Of a stretch of 50,242 nucleotides of DNA, positions 7,048-14,896 are shown piece by piece; the first letter of the stretch is position 1, and every line of letters starts with the position of its first letter. The translations under genes were made by a program, and so were the position numbers. The notes beneath the pieces are model-generated. The model was not told the origin of the DNA and did not search any database. It saw nothing but the letters and a program-made list of their open reading frames with translations. Location: assembly GCA_004557825.1 (NCBI GenBank), contig SFFL01000013.1, positions 1 to 50,242 on the forward strand, written 5' to 3'. Source of the DNA: Bacteroidales bacterium (GTDB lineage Bacteria; Bacteroidota; Bacteroidia; Bacteroidales; Muribaculaceae).

Positions 7048-9519
7048 TTATATTTTCAGATTCATTTCCATACCGAAGTAAGGGGAGGAGTAGCGGCGCT
7101 GCACTATGCCATACTGCATATAGTCGGGGGTGATGCTGATGAGGCGGTTGACGTAGAGCGCCAGCCCTATGCGGTCGCGCCAGAAACGCTTTGTGGCCTT
7201 GATATTGAACTGTGTGGCCACAGGCACTGCCCGCACATCGAAAGCTGTGGAGGAATAGCGGCGGATGAGTTGCTGCAGATAGGGGTTCTCGGCGTCGGCG
7301 CCGGTCCAGGGATGAATCTCCCCGTCGATGCCGATATATTGCGTCGGCATACCGCTGCGGGGCAGCTGGCGGGTGGAGGTGAACCACATATTCTGCACCG
7401 TCAGTGATACGTTGAGGCCAAGCCGGGGCACATCGGTGTCGAAGGTGAAGTTGGTGTTGATCGACTGGTAAACGCTTCCGTCGGGGTCGTCGTAATATCC
7501 GGCGTAATAAAGCTCTTTGCCGTTGACGATAGTCGAGGGCTTGTACCATAGTCCGTCGGAATTGGTCAGCCGGGTGTGAAACCAGGCGCCGTTGACTGTG
7601 ACGCGTGTGCGGATCATAGGAATTCGGCGCGATGAGAACGTGAACTCCACACCCTTTTTGTCGATTAGCGAGGCGTTGGTGGGGCGGCTCACCATCTGTA
7701 TGATTGTCTCCGGAGTGAAGGAAAGTTTGTCGATGGCGGGGGCACCGTCGACTGAGGGATTCCATCCGGAGGGGTCGTAGCGGTTGTAGGTATGAAAACG
7801 CACCTCAGATGCCATACGGAAGGCATCGTCGGTGTGTTCGCGGAAATATGTGATTGAGAAGTTATTGCCCCGGTAATTGACGTCGGCACGGATTTCCCAT
7901 TTCAGGTTGCGTGCCGGGCGCAGGTCGAAGTTCACGCGGTCGTCGATGCAGGTCATTACATTCATTGTGCGGTATTCGGGCACGTTGTGATAGTAATTGA
8001 GCTGCACGTAATCGTTGAAGAGGCGGTCGGGGTAAAGGGATGCCGCCACCGGCATTTTGGTGTGGAGGCCTACACCGCCGCCCAACTCGAAGGTGAGAGG
8101 ATATGAGGAAACGAACAGTGCCGGGAATGTGAATCGGAGGTTTGCCCTGGGGTCGAGGAAGGGGCGCCACGACAGATAGTAGTCGCGGCTTATGCCGGGC
8201 ATCTGTGTTTCGCGCAGACCGGCCTGCAGGTGGAGGGTGCTTTGGCCGAGGGAAATGTCGGTTTGTGCTTCGGCGTAAAACGAGAGTTGCTGAATGGCCG
8301 GGATGTCGGAGAAGGCGCGCGGACGCGCTGTGTTCCCGGCGGTGAGGGGGCGGGTGAGGTCGTAGACGGCGCCACGGCCGAAGTTCTTGGAGTAATTGTA
8401 TTCGGCGCCGGCCTTTAGGAAGCCGGAGAAGCGTCCGGTGTTGTAGCGGAAACGGGCGGCAGGCTTGAGGAAGAGAGTAAGAGGCTTGCCGTAGACATTA
8501 TAGTCGGCAAGATAGAGCATTGGGAGGTAACCTACGTAGTTGGGCCCGGCAATTACCGATACCGGAAGGGGGTAGACAGTGGGAGGAGTCACGGTTTTTT
8601 CCTGGCGCAGGTGCTCGTAGCTCATACTCAGACCGGTGGTGAGGCTGAGCGAATTGAGGAAACTGCCCGACGGGCGGAGAAGCACTAGGGAATTATTCCA
8701 GGAGAGTGTGTTGACGTCGTTGGTGTAGAAGTCGATAGTGTTGTTGGCTGTGAGATCGGGGTCATGCTTGTCGCGCTCGAATGTGCCGGTATAGTTGAGC
8801 GAAGTGTCCCAGGTGAGCTTACCGCGGGAGGTCTGACGGCGTAGGTTGCTGCGGGCAGAGAAGGTGACGTGCTTGAAGTTGTCGCGGTTGTTGCGCGGGT
8901 CGATGCGCGAGTCGAGGTAGCTTGCCGAGAGGTTGATGTTCCAGTCGGGAGCGGGCATTGCAAACCCTTTGCCTACATAGAAGAGTTGGCTCTGCATATC
9001 GGCCTTGAATCGTGCTTCAATGCCGGAGGGGCCGCTCTTACGTTTGATTTTCACCAGCCCGGAGGTGAGGTCGCCGTACTCAGCGGAGGGGATGCCGCGC
9101 ACGATTTCCACGCTCTCGATGTCGTCGGTGGAGATAGCACGCATATCCACACCCTTTCCGGCGGCCAGACGGGCAGAGCGCGAAGAGTCGGAGGTGGTCT
9201 GTAGCTGGGAGGAGGTATTGATTGGCACTCCGTCGATGAGGAAAGATATGCCCAGCGAGGATGTGCTGTAGTTGTCGCCGGAGGTGGCCTGGGGAGCCTG
9301 ACGCAGTGCAATGAGATTGGCCTCTCCCATCTGTGGGTCTTTTGATACAAACCCCGGAAGCAGCGCGATAAGGTCGGAAAAACTCGAAGGCTGCAGGTGG
9401 GCCATAGCCTGGCGGTTGATGAGCGAATCAAGTGCGGCACTGTCAGCGGCGGCAATAATCGCAGCACTGTCAGCGGCGGCGGCAGTCGCGGCGCTGTCTG
9501 TGGCGGCGGCTTCCGGCAC
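7048..9519 (-). CDS. TonB-dependent receptor (body; start uncertain)
   Basis: Outer-membrane receptor for TonB-energised uptake. The plug domain contains GISFLIDGVPINTSSQLQ, MRAISTDDIESVEIVRGIPSAEYGDLTSGLVKIKRK; the rest is a 22-strand-type barrel ending in a hydrophobic final strand, SSPYFGMEMNLKI. The first in-frame start is a GTG at 9519, which gives a protein with no signal peptide, beginning with three 9-residue Ala/Asp/Ser repeats. A good signal peptide lies just upstream (9634-9550) in another frame, so the gene looks frameshifted. No carboxypeptidase-like N-terminal domain is seen. It is the first gene of the operon with the DUF4876 lipoprotein and the DUF6850 barrel. Substrate unknown. 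Confidence 0.85.
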   Translation of the reverse strand: MPEAAATDSAATAAAADSAAIIAAADSAALDSLINRQAMAHLQPSSFSDLIALLPGFVSKDPQMGEANLIALRQAPQATSGDNYSTSSLGISFLIDGVPINTSSQLQTTSDSSRSARLAAGKGVDMRAISTDDIESVEIVRGIPSAEYGDLTSGLVKIKRKSGPSGIEARFKADMQSQLFYVGKGFAMPAPDWNINLSASYLDSRIDPRNNRDNFKHVTFSARSNLRRQTSRGKLTWDTSLNYTGTFERDKHDPDLTANNTIDFYTNDVNTLSWNNSLVLLRPSGSFLNSLSLTTGLSMSYEHLRQEKTVTPPTVYPLPVSVIAGPNYVGYLPMLYLADYNVYGKPLTLFLKPAARFRYNTGRFSGFLKAGAEYNYSKNFGRGAVYDLTRPLTAGNTARPRAFSDIPAIQQLSFYAEAQTDISLGQSTLHLQAGLRETQMPGISRDYYLSWRPFLDPRANLRFTFPALFVSSYPLTFELGGGVGLHTKMPVAASLYPDRLFNDYVQLNYYHNVPEYRTMNVMTCIDDRVNFDLRPARNLKWEIRADVNYRGNNFSITYFREHTDDAFRMASEVRFHTYNRYDPSGWNPSVDGAPAIDKLSFTPETIIQMVSRPTNASLIDKKGVEFTFSSRRIPMIRTRVTVNGAWFHTRLTNSDGLWYKPSTIVNGKELYYAGYYDDPDGSVYQSINTNFTFDTDVPRLGLNVSLTVQNMWFTSTRQLPRSGMPTQYIGIDGEIHPWTGADAENPYLQQLIRRYSSTAFDVRAVPVATQFNIKATKRFWRDRIGLALYVNRLISITPDYMQYGIVQRRYSSPYFGMEMNLKI
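9437..9507. repeat. 27-bp tandem repeat in the receptor N-terminus
   Basis: Three copies start at 9437, 9464 and 9491. The first two share GCACTGTCAGCGGCGGC exactly; the third is degenerate. On the minus strand they encode three 9-residue units beginning with DSAA (DSAATAAAA, DSAAIIAAA, DSAALDSLI). The unit preserves frame, so copy-number change alone would not explain the nearby frameshift. Confidence 0.8.
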
Positions 9520-9634
9520 TGATTCCGGTGGTGGAATCTGATGCGACGGAGGCTTTGGCAGGCTGAAAAATTAGCGCAGCCGGCAGCAGTATTGACGTGA
9601 AAAAGATGACGTATGAATGCCTGAAATGTGCCAT
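9519..9634 (-). other. Out-of-frame signal peptide of the TonB-dependent receptor
   Basis: The ATG at 9634-9632 opens MAHFRHSYVIFFTSILL, then PAALIFQPAKA and SVASDSTTGISAG: a basic start, a long hydrophobic core and an AKA cleavage site. The frame then runs into an unrelated Arg-rich tail, whereas the receptor body continues one base later. The receptor frame is closed upstream by a TAA at the 'cgctaattttt' segment, so the shift must lie between there and about 9519. A TAACTTTG promoter box sits only about 10 nt before this ATG, supporting it as the original start. Removing one base here, for example one G of the CCGG near 9512, would join the signal peptide to the receptor as ISAEAAATDSAA. 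Confidence 0.7.
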
Positions 9635-9644
9635 ATTGGTATGG

Positions 9645-9676
9645 CAAAGTTAGACACATAAATCTTCCCAAACAAG
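9645..9676 (-). promoter_or_regulatory. Promoter of the TonB receptor operon
   Basis: On the minus strand CTTG (9676-9673), 20 nt, then TAACTTTG (9652-9645), matching the Bacteroidetes -33/-7 pattern. The predicted start of transcription lies only a few nt before the ATG at 9634. Confidence 0.6.
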
Positions 9677-9827
9677 CCCTACAGGGGCTACAGGGCGCAA
9701 ATTACCGACAATTAATGATTGAAGCCGGGTGGCTTATCCGGCAGTGGCTACAGATAATTTCGGCCCGAATACTCACTTTTAAGTATTGGCCGCGACAAGT
9801 GTTCGGAAAGATTGTTGAGCCGGAAGG

Positions 9828-9858
9828 TTGCTAATGTGGTAAAGATTCAGTAACTTCG
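9828..9858 (+). promoter_or_regulatory. Promoter of the CDF transporter gene
   Basis: TTG at 9828-9830, a 20-nt spacer, then TAACTTCG at 9851-9858, one mismatch from the TAnnTTTG box. It lies about 35 nt before the ATG at 9894. Confidence 0.5.
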
Positions 9859-9893
9859 CTGCTGATTATCACAATTCAACCGCGCATTTCTGT

Positions 9894-10844
9894 ATGGCAA
9901 TGAATGATAGCACTGAAAATACCAATATTTCTCGCGAAAAGAAGATATATCGCGTGACATTGATGGGAAGTCTCGTCAATGCGGTGCTTATGCTGTTTAA
10001 ATTTGTAGCCGGAGTATTGGGCAATTCGGCAGCTATGATTGCCGATGCAGTACATTCGCTCTCCGATTTTCTTACCGATATTGTGGTGCTCCTGTTTGTG
10101 CGGATTTCCGTAAAGCCGGAGGATAAAAATCACAACTACGGACATGGCAAATTCGAGACCCTGGCTACAGCCATAATCGGTTTGGCTCTGCTGACGGTGG
10201 GCGTGATGCTCTGCTACGACGGTGGATTGAAAATCTATAAGGCGATAAATGGTATTCCCGTGCCGCGACCCGGATTTATAGCGTTTGTTGCCGCGATTGT
10301 GAGTATTGCACTGAAGGAATGGACTTACCGTTTTACGGTGAAAGCCGGAAAGGATGTATGCTCGCAGGCTATGATTGCCAATGCCTGGCATCATCGGTCC
10401 GACGCACTTTCGTCGGTGGGTACGGCGATTGGTGTTGGCGGCGCTATGTTCTTTGGGGCTAAATGGACGGTGCTCGACCCGATCGCGGCGTGTGTGGTGA
10501 GCATCCTGATTATGACCACAGCCTTTAAGCTGCTCAAGCAGGCGCTTGATGAACTTCTGGAGCGCAGTCTGCCCGATGAGGTTGAGGAGGAGATAATGCA
10601 GATTGTAGAACAGGAACCGAACGTGAGCAATATCCATCATCTGCGCACGCGCCGGATTGGAAGTAATATATCAATAACGATGCATTTGCGTTTGCCCGGC
10701 GATATCACGCTGTATGAGGCGCATGAGCACGCCACACATATCGAACGAAAACTGCGTGAGCACTTTGGCCGGGACACTTACATTGGCATTCACATCGAGC
10801 CTACAAAGGTCGATGGCAGATATCAGGCACCACAGAAAGCATAA
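9894..10844 (+). CDS. Cation diffusion facilitator (CDF) metal exporter
   Basis: Inner-membrane, proton-coupled divalent-metal efflux protein of 316 residues. Six membrane helices are expected in the first 210 residues, followed by a cytoplasmic ferredoxin-like domain (about 215-300). The metal site appears as H54-x3-D58 in helix 2 (AVHSLSD) and H166-x3-D170 in helix 5 (WHHRSD). A His-Asp/His-Asp site is usually associated with zinc, so zinc or a similar metal is the likely substrate (inference). The Met at residue 3 is an alternative start. It is single and convergent with the downstream methyltransferase; a 15-bp hairpin separates them. Confidence 0.9.
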   Translation: MAMNDSTENTNISREKKIYRVTLMGSLVNAVLMLFKFVAGVLGNSAAMIADAVHSLSDFLTDIVVLLFVRISVKPEDKNHNYGHGKFETLATAIIGLALLTVGVMLCYDGGLKIYKAINGIPVPRPGFIAFVAAIVSIALKEWTYRFTVKAGKDVCSQAMIANAWHHRSDALSSVGTAIGVGGAMFFGAKWTVLDPIAACVVSILIMTTAFKLLKQALDELLERSLPDEVEEEIMQIVEQEPNVSNIHHLRTRRIGSNISITMHLRLPGDITLYEAHEHATHIERKLREHFGRDTYIGIHIEPTKVDGRYQAPQKA

Positions 10845-10887
10845 TCAGCCACTGACAGGATTCCGATTAGTCTAATTGGTCTAATGA

Positions 10888-10939
10888 GGCTGTATCAAAA
10901 TAGCTCACGATGATACGTTATTTATATTTTGATACAGCC
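10888..10939. terminator. Perfect 15-bp inverted repeat between convergent genes
   Basis: GGCTGTATCAAAATA at 10888-10902 pairs perfectly with TATTTTGATACAGCC at 10925-10939 over a 22-nt spacer. The arms contain A and T tracts and may stop transcription from both sides. The arm sequence also resembles the terminal repeats of some Bacteroidetes insertion sequences, so a tiny non-autonomous element remnant is an alternative. Confidence 0.55.
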
Positions 10940-10946
10940 CGATTGG

Positions 10947-12296
10947 CTAATTGGGCTTGGCTTCCAGACGGCGGGTGAGGATTAGCGCCGGTTTGTCGCC
11001 CGAGGGGGTGGCGAGGGTGGCGCCATACAGCCGCATATCATCGCCCGGTTTCAGGCGCGTTTTGCGGCGGAGAATTTCCGGAGTGAAGCCTTTGAGATTG
11101 CGCACGGCGATGTCTACCTTCACCTGACGGCCTGGATTCTCGGGGAAGTAAGCCTCAGAGGCGAGTGCGGGAAGTCGCTTTAGCACAGAGGATGAGAAGG
11201 GCCACGCCGCTTCTACCATATATTGAGTACCTGGAAAGTCGCTTAGGGCAGTGGTAGTATCCGTGGCAACATAAAGGTGGGTATTCGGGTGCAGCGGTGC
11301 GATGCCGAATCGCGATGCCAAGAGCGCAAACGGAGCAGCCTTCATTGCGGCGGCAGATGGCTCAAGAAGAATCTCGCCGCGTCGTGGCAGCCTGCCGAGA
11401 TAATGGGAAGCGCTGCGCATATCCTCAGCTGCTGCGGCCTCCTCCGCCTGGGTGAAAGCGAAGTCCTGATACCGGTTGCCGGAGAAGCGGTCGATGATGA
11501 TTTTTATATCGGAAAGTGGGGTGGATGGGGTGAAGTCAATCAGCGCGAGAATCTCCTTACATTCGCCCGACTCCTCCACGATGTGCAGTTCGCGTGTGCA
11601 GGGAAGGTCGCGCAAGGTTTGCGTGACATCGAGCATCGGCGACAGCTTTGCCATAACGAATGATGTGTGGCGACGGAGCAGCGGCAGCAAATCTATGAGG
11701 TCGGGCTGGCAGTCGTGCAGATTGAAGAGCCGCTGGCCGGAATCGCCGCGTCGGGCCGGGTCAATGAAAATCAGGTCGAATCGTTCACTCTCAGGCAGAT
11801 TGCGGAGATACTCCACCGAGTCGGCACATTCGATATCCACACGTGGACTTTCTTCGGTGAAGTTTACGCTGGTTCCCTCCTCGACGAAGTTTACGCGGGC
11901 TGCGTCGACCAGCAACGGATTCAGGTCGAAGGCCTTTAGCGTCGCGTCGGAGAATTTAGCCAACAGCATCCGTGCATCCATCCCCAGGCCTAAGGTCATA
12001 TCGAGAATGTGCAGCGGGAGAGGGTCTTTCCAGAACATTTCGGCTGCGAGGGTGGCGTGAAGATTTGCCACACGTGCCGATGTAGCCTGCTGGGCGGATA
12101 GTTCAACCGGAATCACTCGCGGCGTGAAATCTTTGTCGCCGATTTTGAATTTCCCACCTTTTTTCAGTGCGGCGATGTTGCCGATTGCCGGGGCTATCCA
12201 CTCGCGGCTGTCGCCGTGGAAGCGCAGACGCAGCGATGCCGGATCATCGGCAAGATGCTCTTTTACGAAGGTGAAATATTCCTGAGGAAAATCCAT
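10947..12296 (-). CDS. SAM-dependent methyltransferase with THUMP-like domain
   Basis: A 449-residue class I methyltransferase. The SAM-binding motif LDMTLGLGMD is at about residues 98-107, the acidic loop KAFDLNPLL at about 121-129, and DLIFIDPARR at about 174-183 occupies the motif IV position. The C-terminal part (VRNLKGFTPEILRRKTRLKPGDDMRLYGATL) matches the THUMP-like domain found in this bacterial family, suggesting an RNA substrate, though the methylated base is not known. It lies 55 nt downstream of smpB on the same strand and is probably co-transcribed with it. Confidence 0.8.
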   Translation of the reverse strand: MDFPQEYFTFVKEHLADDPASLRLRFHGDSREWIAPAIGNIAALKKGGKFKIGDKDFTPRVIPVELSAQQATSARVANLHATLAAEMFWKDPLPLHILDMTLGLGMDARMLLAKFSDATLKAFDLNPLLVDAARVNFVEEGTSVNFTEESPRVDIECADSVEYLRNLPESERFDLIFIDPARRGDSGQRLFNLHDCQPDLIDLLPLLRRHTSFVMAKLSPMLDVTQTLRDLPCTRELHIVEESGECKEILALIDFTPSTPLSDIKIIIDRFSGNRYQDFAFTQAEEAAAAEDMRSASHYLGRLPRRGEILLEPSAAAMKAAPFALLASRFGIAPLHPNTHLYVATDTTTALSDFPGTQYMVEAAWPFSSSVLKRLPALASEAYFPENPGRQVKVDIAVRNLKGFTPEILRRKTRLKPGDDMRLYGATLATPSGDKPALILTRRLEAKPN

Positions 12297-12306
12297 TTTG
12301 GAAGGC

Positions 12307-12370
12307 TAATTTCCGGAAGATGTGAGGTCTATTACCGGAATGTGTGGGGGTTATTTCTGGAAAGCGCGGG
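12307..12370. repeat. Degenerate 22-bp tandem repeat from the smpB end to the methyltransferase start
   Basis: Three diverged copies spaced exactly 22 bp apart centre on CCGGAA at 12313, CCGGAA at 12335 and CTGGAA at 12357, with shared flanks (TATT before, TGTGnGG after). The third copy is the end of the smpB coding region (Phe-Gln-Lys-stop on the minus strand). The divergence suggests an older duplication of the gene's tail. Confidence 0.55.
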
Positions 12371-12812
12371 CCATAGCGCGGGCGTCTTCGCGCTCTTTTA
12401 TGCTCTGTCGCTTGTCGTATTCCTTTTTGCCCCGGCCGATGCCGATAACCAGTTTGGCATATCCGCGGTCGTTGATAAACAGGCGCAGGGGCACAATGGT
12501 GAAGCCTGCCTCTTTGCCGTTCTTCTCCAACTGGCGTATTTCCTTGCGGTTGAGCAGCAGTTTGCGCTCGCGGCGCTCGGTGTGGTTGTTGTAAGTGCCG
12601 TAGAAGTATTCGGCGATATACATATTTTTAATCCACACCTCGCCGTTGTTGACGTAGCAGAATGTATCGGCCAGCGAGGCTTTGCCTTGCCGGATAGATT
12701 TTATTTCAGTGCCGGTGAGCACCAGCCCGGCGGTGAAAGTGTCGCCGATGGCGTAGTCGAATGTGGCGCGTCGGTTTTTGATGTTGACGTCCTTGAATTT
12801 CATTTTTGCCAT
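12351..12812 (-). CDS. smpB: SsrA-binding protein SmpB
   Basis: Partner of tmRNA in trans-translation; rescues ribosomes stalled on broken mRNA. The 153-residue length and the conserved segments NRRATFDYAIGDTFTAGLVLTGTEIKSIR, ASLADTFCYV and RERKLLLNRKEI are typical, as is the Lys/Arg-rich C-terminal tail that enters the empty mRNA channel. It begins 7 nt after the stop of the Yip1-like gene. tmRNA itself is not in the window. Confidence 0.96.
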   Translation of the reverse strand: MAKMKFKDVNIKNRRATFDYAIGDTFTAGLVLTGTEIKSIRQGKASLADTFCYVNNGEVWIKNMYIAEYFYGTYNNHTERRERKLLLNRKEIRQLEKNGKEAGFTIVPLRLFINDRGYAKLVIGIGRGKKEYDKRQSIKEREDARAMARAFQK

Positions 12813-12818
12813 AGCCGA

Positions 12819-13397
12819 TTACAATAGCACGTTAAACAGAAAACTGAGGCCGTAGACAGCCCCGAGGATTGTAGCGGAGGCCATAATCATATACAGACCG
12901 AGATTCCGGTCGGGCACTCCCATATATGTGGCGCCTTTCCAGATTATAAATATAACGTATATGGGGAGGAATTGTATCAGCGCCACATTCACTTTTATAA
13001 GATTGCCCAGCAGAAACACCAGGGCTATCACTGAAATACAGTGCATTATCAGCAACGCGGAGCGGCGCGGGTCGGGTTGCTCGTCGATGCTCATAAGCCG
13101 GGGCAATGCCAGCGAGAACACATATATCGCTATGTGATAGGATAGAAAGAGCGAGAAAAACTGAATGATCGTCTGCTGCAGCGCCTGGAGAAAATCGGGG
13201 CCGCCGGTGTAAAGCATCCGCAGAAAGTATGTGGCGGCGCACACCGCAATGAGCGGGAGGAAGCTGCCAAGGTAAACCTTGCGAATGTCGGTAAGGCCGC
13301 GGCGGCCGTCGGTGCGGCGGTCATCGGCGGCAATATCCTCCCAGCCGCTGGCCGGTGAGATTATAAGCTGAATAATATTTCCGATAAATTTCCACAT
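12819..13397 (-). CDS. Yip1-family membrane protein
   Basis: A 192-residue inner-membrane protein starting MWKFIGNIIQLIISPASGWEDIA, the pattern of Yip1/DUF1282 proteins in Bacteroidetes. About five hydrophobic segments lie at roughly residues 45-65, 78-100, 115-133, 140-152 and 165-190. No catalytic motif is visible and the function is unknown. It is first in the minus-strand group Yip1-smpB-methyltransferase and has its own -7 box only 7 nt before the start codon. Confidence 0.65.
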   Translation of the reverse strand: MWKFIGNIIQLIISPASGWEDIAADDRRTDGRRGLTDIRKVYLGSFLPLIAVCAATYFLRMLYTGGPDFLQALQQTIIQFFSLFLSYHIAIYVFSLALPRLMSIDEQPDPRRSALLIMHCISVIALVFLLGNLIKVNVALIQFLPIYVIFIIWKGATYMGVPDRNLGLYMIMASATILGAVYGLSFLFNVLL

Positions 13398-13404
13398 AGG
13401 TCTG

Positions 13405-13412
13405 CAAAGTTA
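13405..13412 (-). promoter_or_regulatory. -7 box upstream of the Yip1-like gene
   Basis: TAACTTTG on the minus strand, 7 nt before the ATG at 13397. No good -33 match is seen. Transcription from here would give an mRNA with almost no leader. Confidence 0.45.
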
Positions 13413-13488
13413 CAAATTTTTTCTGAAAACTCATTTGGCACTCCGGGCGTTAGAAGTATATAATCTGTGTAATTTTTATATTCATCAA

Positions 13489-14856
13489 ATGAAAAGCCGT
13501 GAGCAATTGAAGAAAGTGGTGGTGATAGGCGGAGGATTCGCCGGTCTGAATTTCGTAAAGCATATAGATATAAGCCGGTTTGATGTCACGCTTATCGACC
13601 GCAACAACTACCACAGCTTCCCGCCGCTGTTCTATCAGGTGGCATCGTCGGGCCTCGAACCGGCCAGCATCTGTTTCCCCTTGCGGCGCGAGCTGCGCAA
13701 GCGTCACTCCGACCGTGTGCATTTCAATATGGGTGAGGTGACGGCAATCGATATGAAGCGCCGCGTGGTGCTGACGCCCCTTGAGGAGGTGCCTTTCGAC
13801 ATACTCGTGGTGGCGGCCGGAACGACCAACAATTTCTTCAATATGCCTGAGCTTGGCAACAGCGTCTACACGCTTAAATCCACCGCCGAGGCAATTCGCT
13901 GCCGCAATGATGTGCTGTCGTTGTTGGAAAGGGCGTCGATGGCTCCTACACGAGAACTTCGGCGCCGCCTGCTCAATTTCGTGGTTGTGGGCGGTGGCCC
14001 TACCGGTGTTGAGATTGCCGGCGCTCTCGGTGAGATGAAGCGCTACATTCTGCCGCGCGAATATCCGTCGATAGATCAGGATGATGTGACTATTACCATC
14101 GTGGAAGGGAGCGATCGGGTGCTCCGCACTATGTCGGAGAAGTCATCGCAAGCGGCAGCGAAGGCGTTGCAGTCGCTGATGGTGAACCTGCGTTTAGGCG
14201 TGAATACGAAGCAGTATTTCCCCTACGAAAAGCGCGTGGAATTGCTCGACGGCAGTTCGCTCGACGCATCGATGGTAATCTGGACGGCCGGTGTTACCGC
14301 AGTGCCGTTTGAATGGCGCAATTGCGATACCTCGTTCATCGGGCACGGAGGCCGATTCCAGACCAATGCCCTGTGCGAGGTGGCCGGTTTGCACGATGTC
14401 TACGCTCTGGGCGATATAGCGCTGATGCAGGGCGACCCGAATTTTCCGCAGGGGCATCCGCAGCTGGCGCAGGTAGCGCTCCAGCAGAGCCGGTTGCTGG
14501 CCCGAAATCTCAATGATGTGGCAAAAGGGAAAGTCGACGAAGGCGGGCGCCGGAAGTTTGTCTATGTCGATAAAGGCTCGATGGCCACAGTGGGCCGCAA
14601 TCGCGCGGTGGTGGATTTGCGCTGCGGTCATTTCCACGGGTTTGTGGCGTGGATGGTGTGGATGTTTATCCACCTGATTTCGATTCTCGGAATGAGAAAC
14701 AAAATCACCGTGCTAATCAACTGGATATGGGCGTATTTCAACTATTCAACCTCGCTGAGGTTGCTTATTCATCCGGCGCGTCTGCCGCTTGCCGATGAAT
14801 TCCGCTATTTCAGCGATGATGATGCTAAGGATGCGCCCAAGCCAGATGGCAAGTGA
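13489..14856 (+). CDS. Type II NADH dehydrogenase (NAD(P)/FAD-dependent oxidoreductase)
   Basis: Membrane-associated flavoenzyme that passes electrons from NADH to quinone without pumping protons. The start is taken at the ATG at 13489 (MKSREQLKKVVVIGGG), because the upstream in-frame extension to a TTG has no family character. The FAD Rossmann motif GGGFAG is at residues 14-19, a second nucleotide motif VVVGGGPTGVEIAG is near 180, and the flavin-site segment VYALGDIALM is near 310. The C-terminus has a hydrophobic segment, GFVAWMVWMFIHLISILG, followed by an amphipathic region, as in membrane-anchored NDH-2. It is a single gene. Confidence 0.88.
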   Translation: MKSREQLKKVVVIGGGFAGLNFVKHIDISRFDVTLIDRNNYHSFPPLFYQVASSGLEPASICFPLRRELRKRHSDRVHFNMGEVTAIDMKRRVVLTPLEEVPFDILVVAAGTTNNFFNMPELGNSVYTLKSTAEAIRCRNDVLSLLERASMAPTRELRRRLLNFVVVGGGPTGVEIAGALGEMKRYILPREYPSIDQDDVTITIVEGSDRVLRTMSEKSSQAAAKALQSLMVNLRLGVNTKQYFPYEKRVELLDGSSLDASMVIWTAGVTAVPFEWRNCDTSFIGHGGRFQTNALCEVAGLHDVYALGDIALMQGDPNFPQGHPQLAQVALQQSRLLARNLNDVAKGKVDEGGRRKFVYVDKGSMATVGRNRAVVDLRCGHFHGFVAWMVWMFIHLISILGMRNKITVLINWIWAYFNYSTSLRLLIHPARLPLADEFRYFSDDDAKDAPKPDGK

Positions 14857-14896
14857 AAGATAGCCAGTTTGTTGGATGTCGGGAGATGGTTTGCGT

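Noticed and set aside
4159..9634. Assignment of the TonB/DUF4876/DUF6850 locus to the xenosiderophore system XusABC
   Set aside because: As I recall it, the lipoprotein of that system belongs to a different family; the gene content here does not match well enough to name a substrate.
9051..9671. A 206-residue frame over the receptor N-terminus
   Set aside because: It is a third frame, Pro/Arg/Ser-rich, overlapping both the receptor body and the signal peptide frame; neither end resembles a protein family.
13435..13488. TTG-initiated N-terminal extension of the NADH dehydrogenase
   Set aside because: The 18 extra residues have no family similarity, and the ATG at 13489 precedes the conserved start of the Rossmann fold at normal distance.
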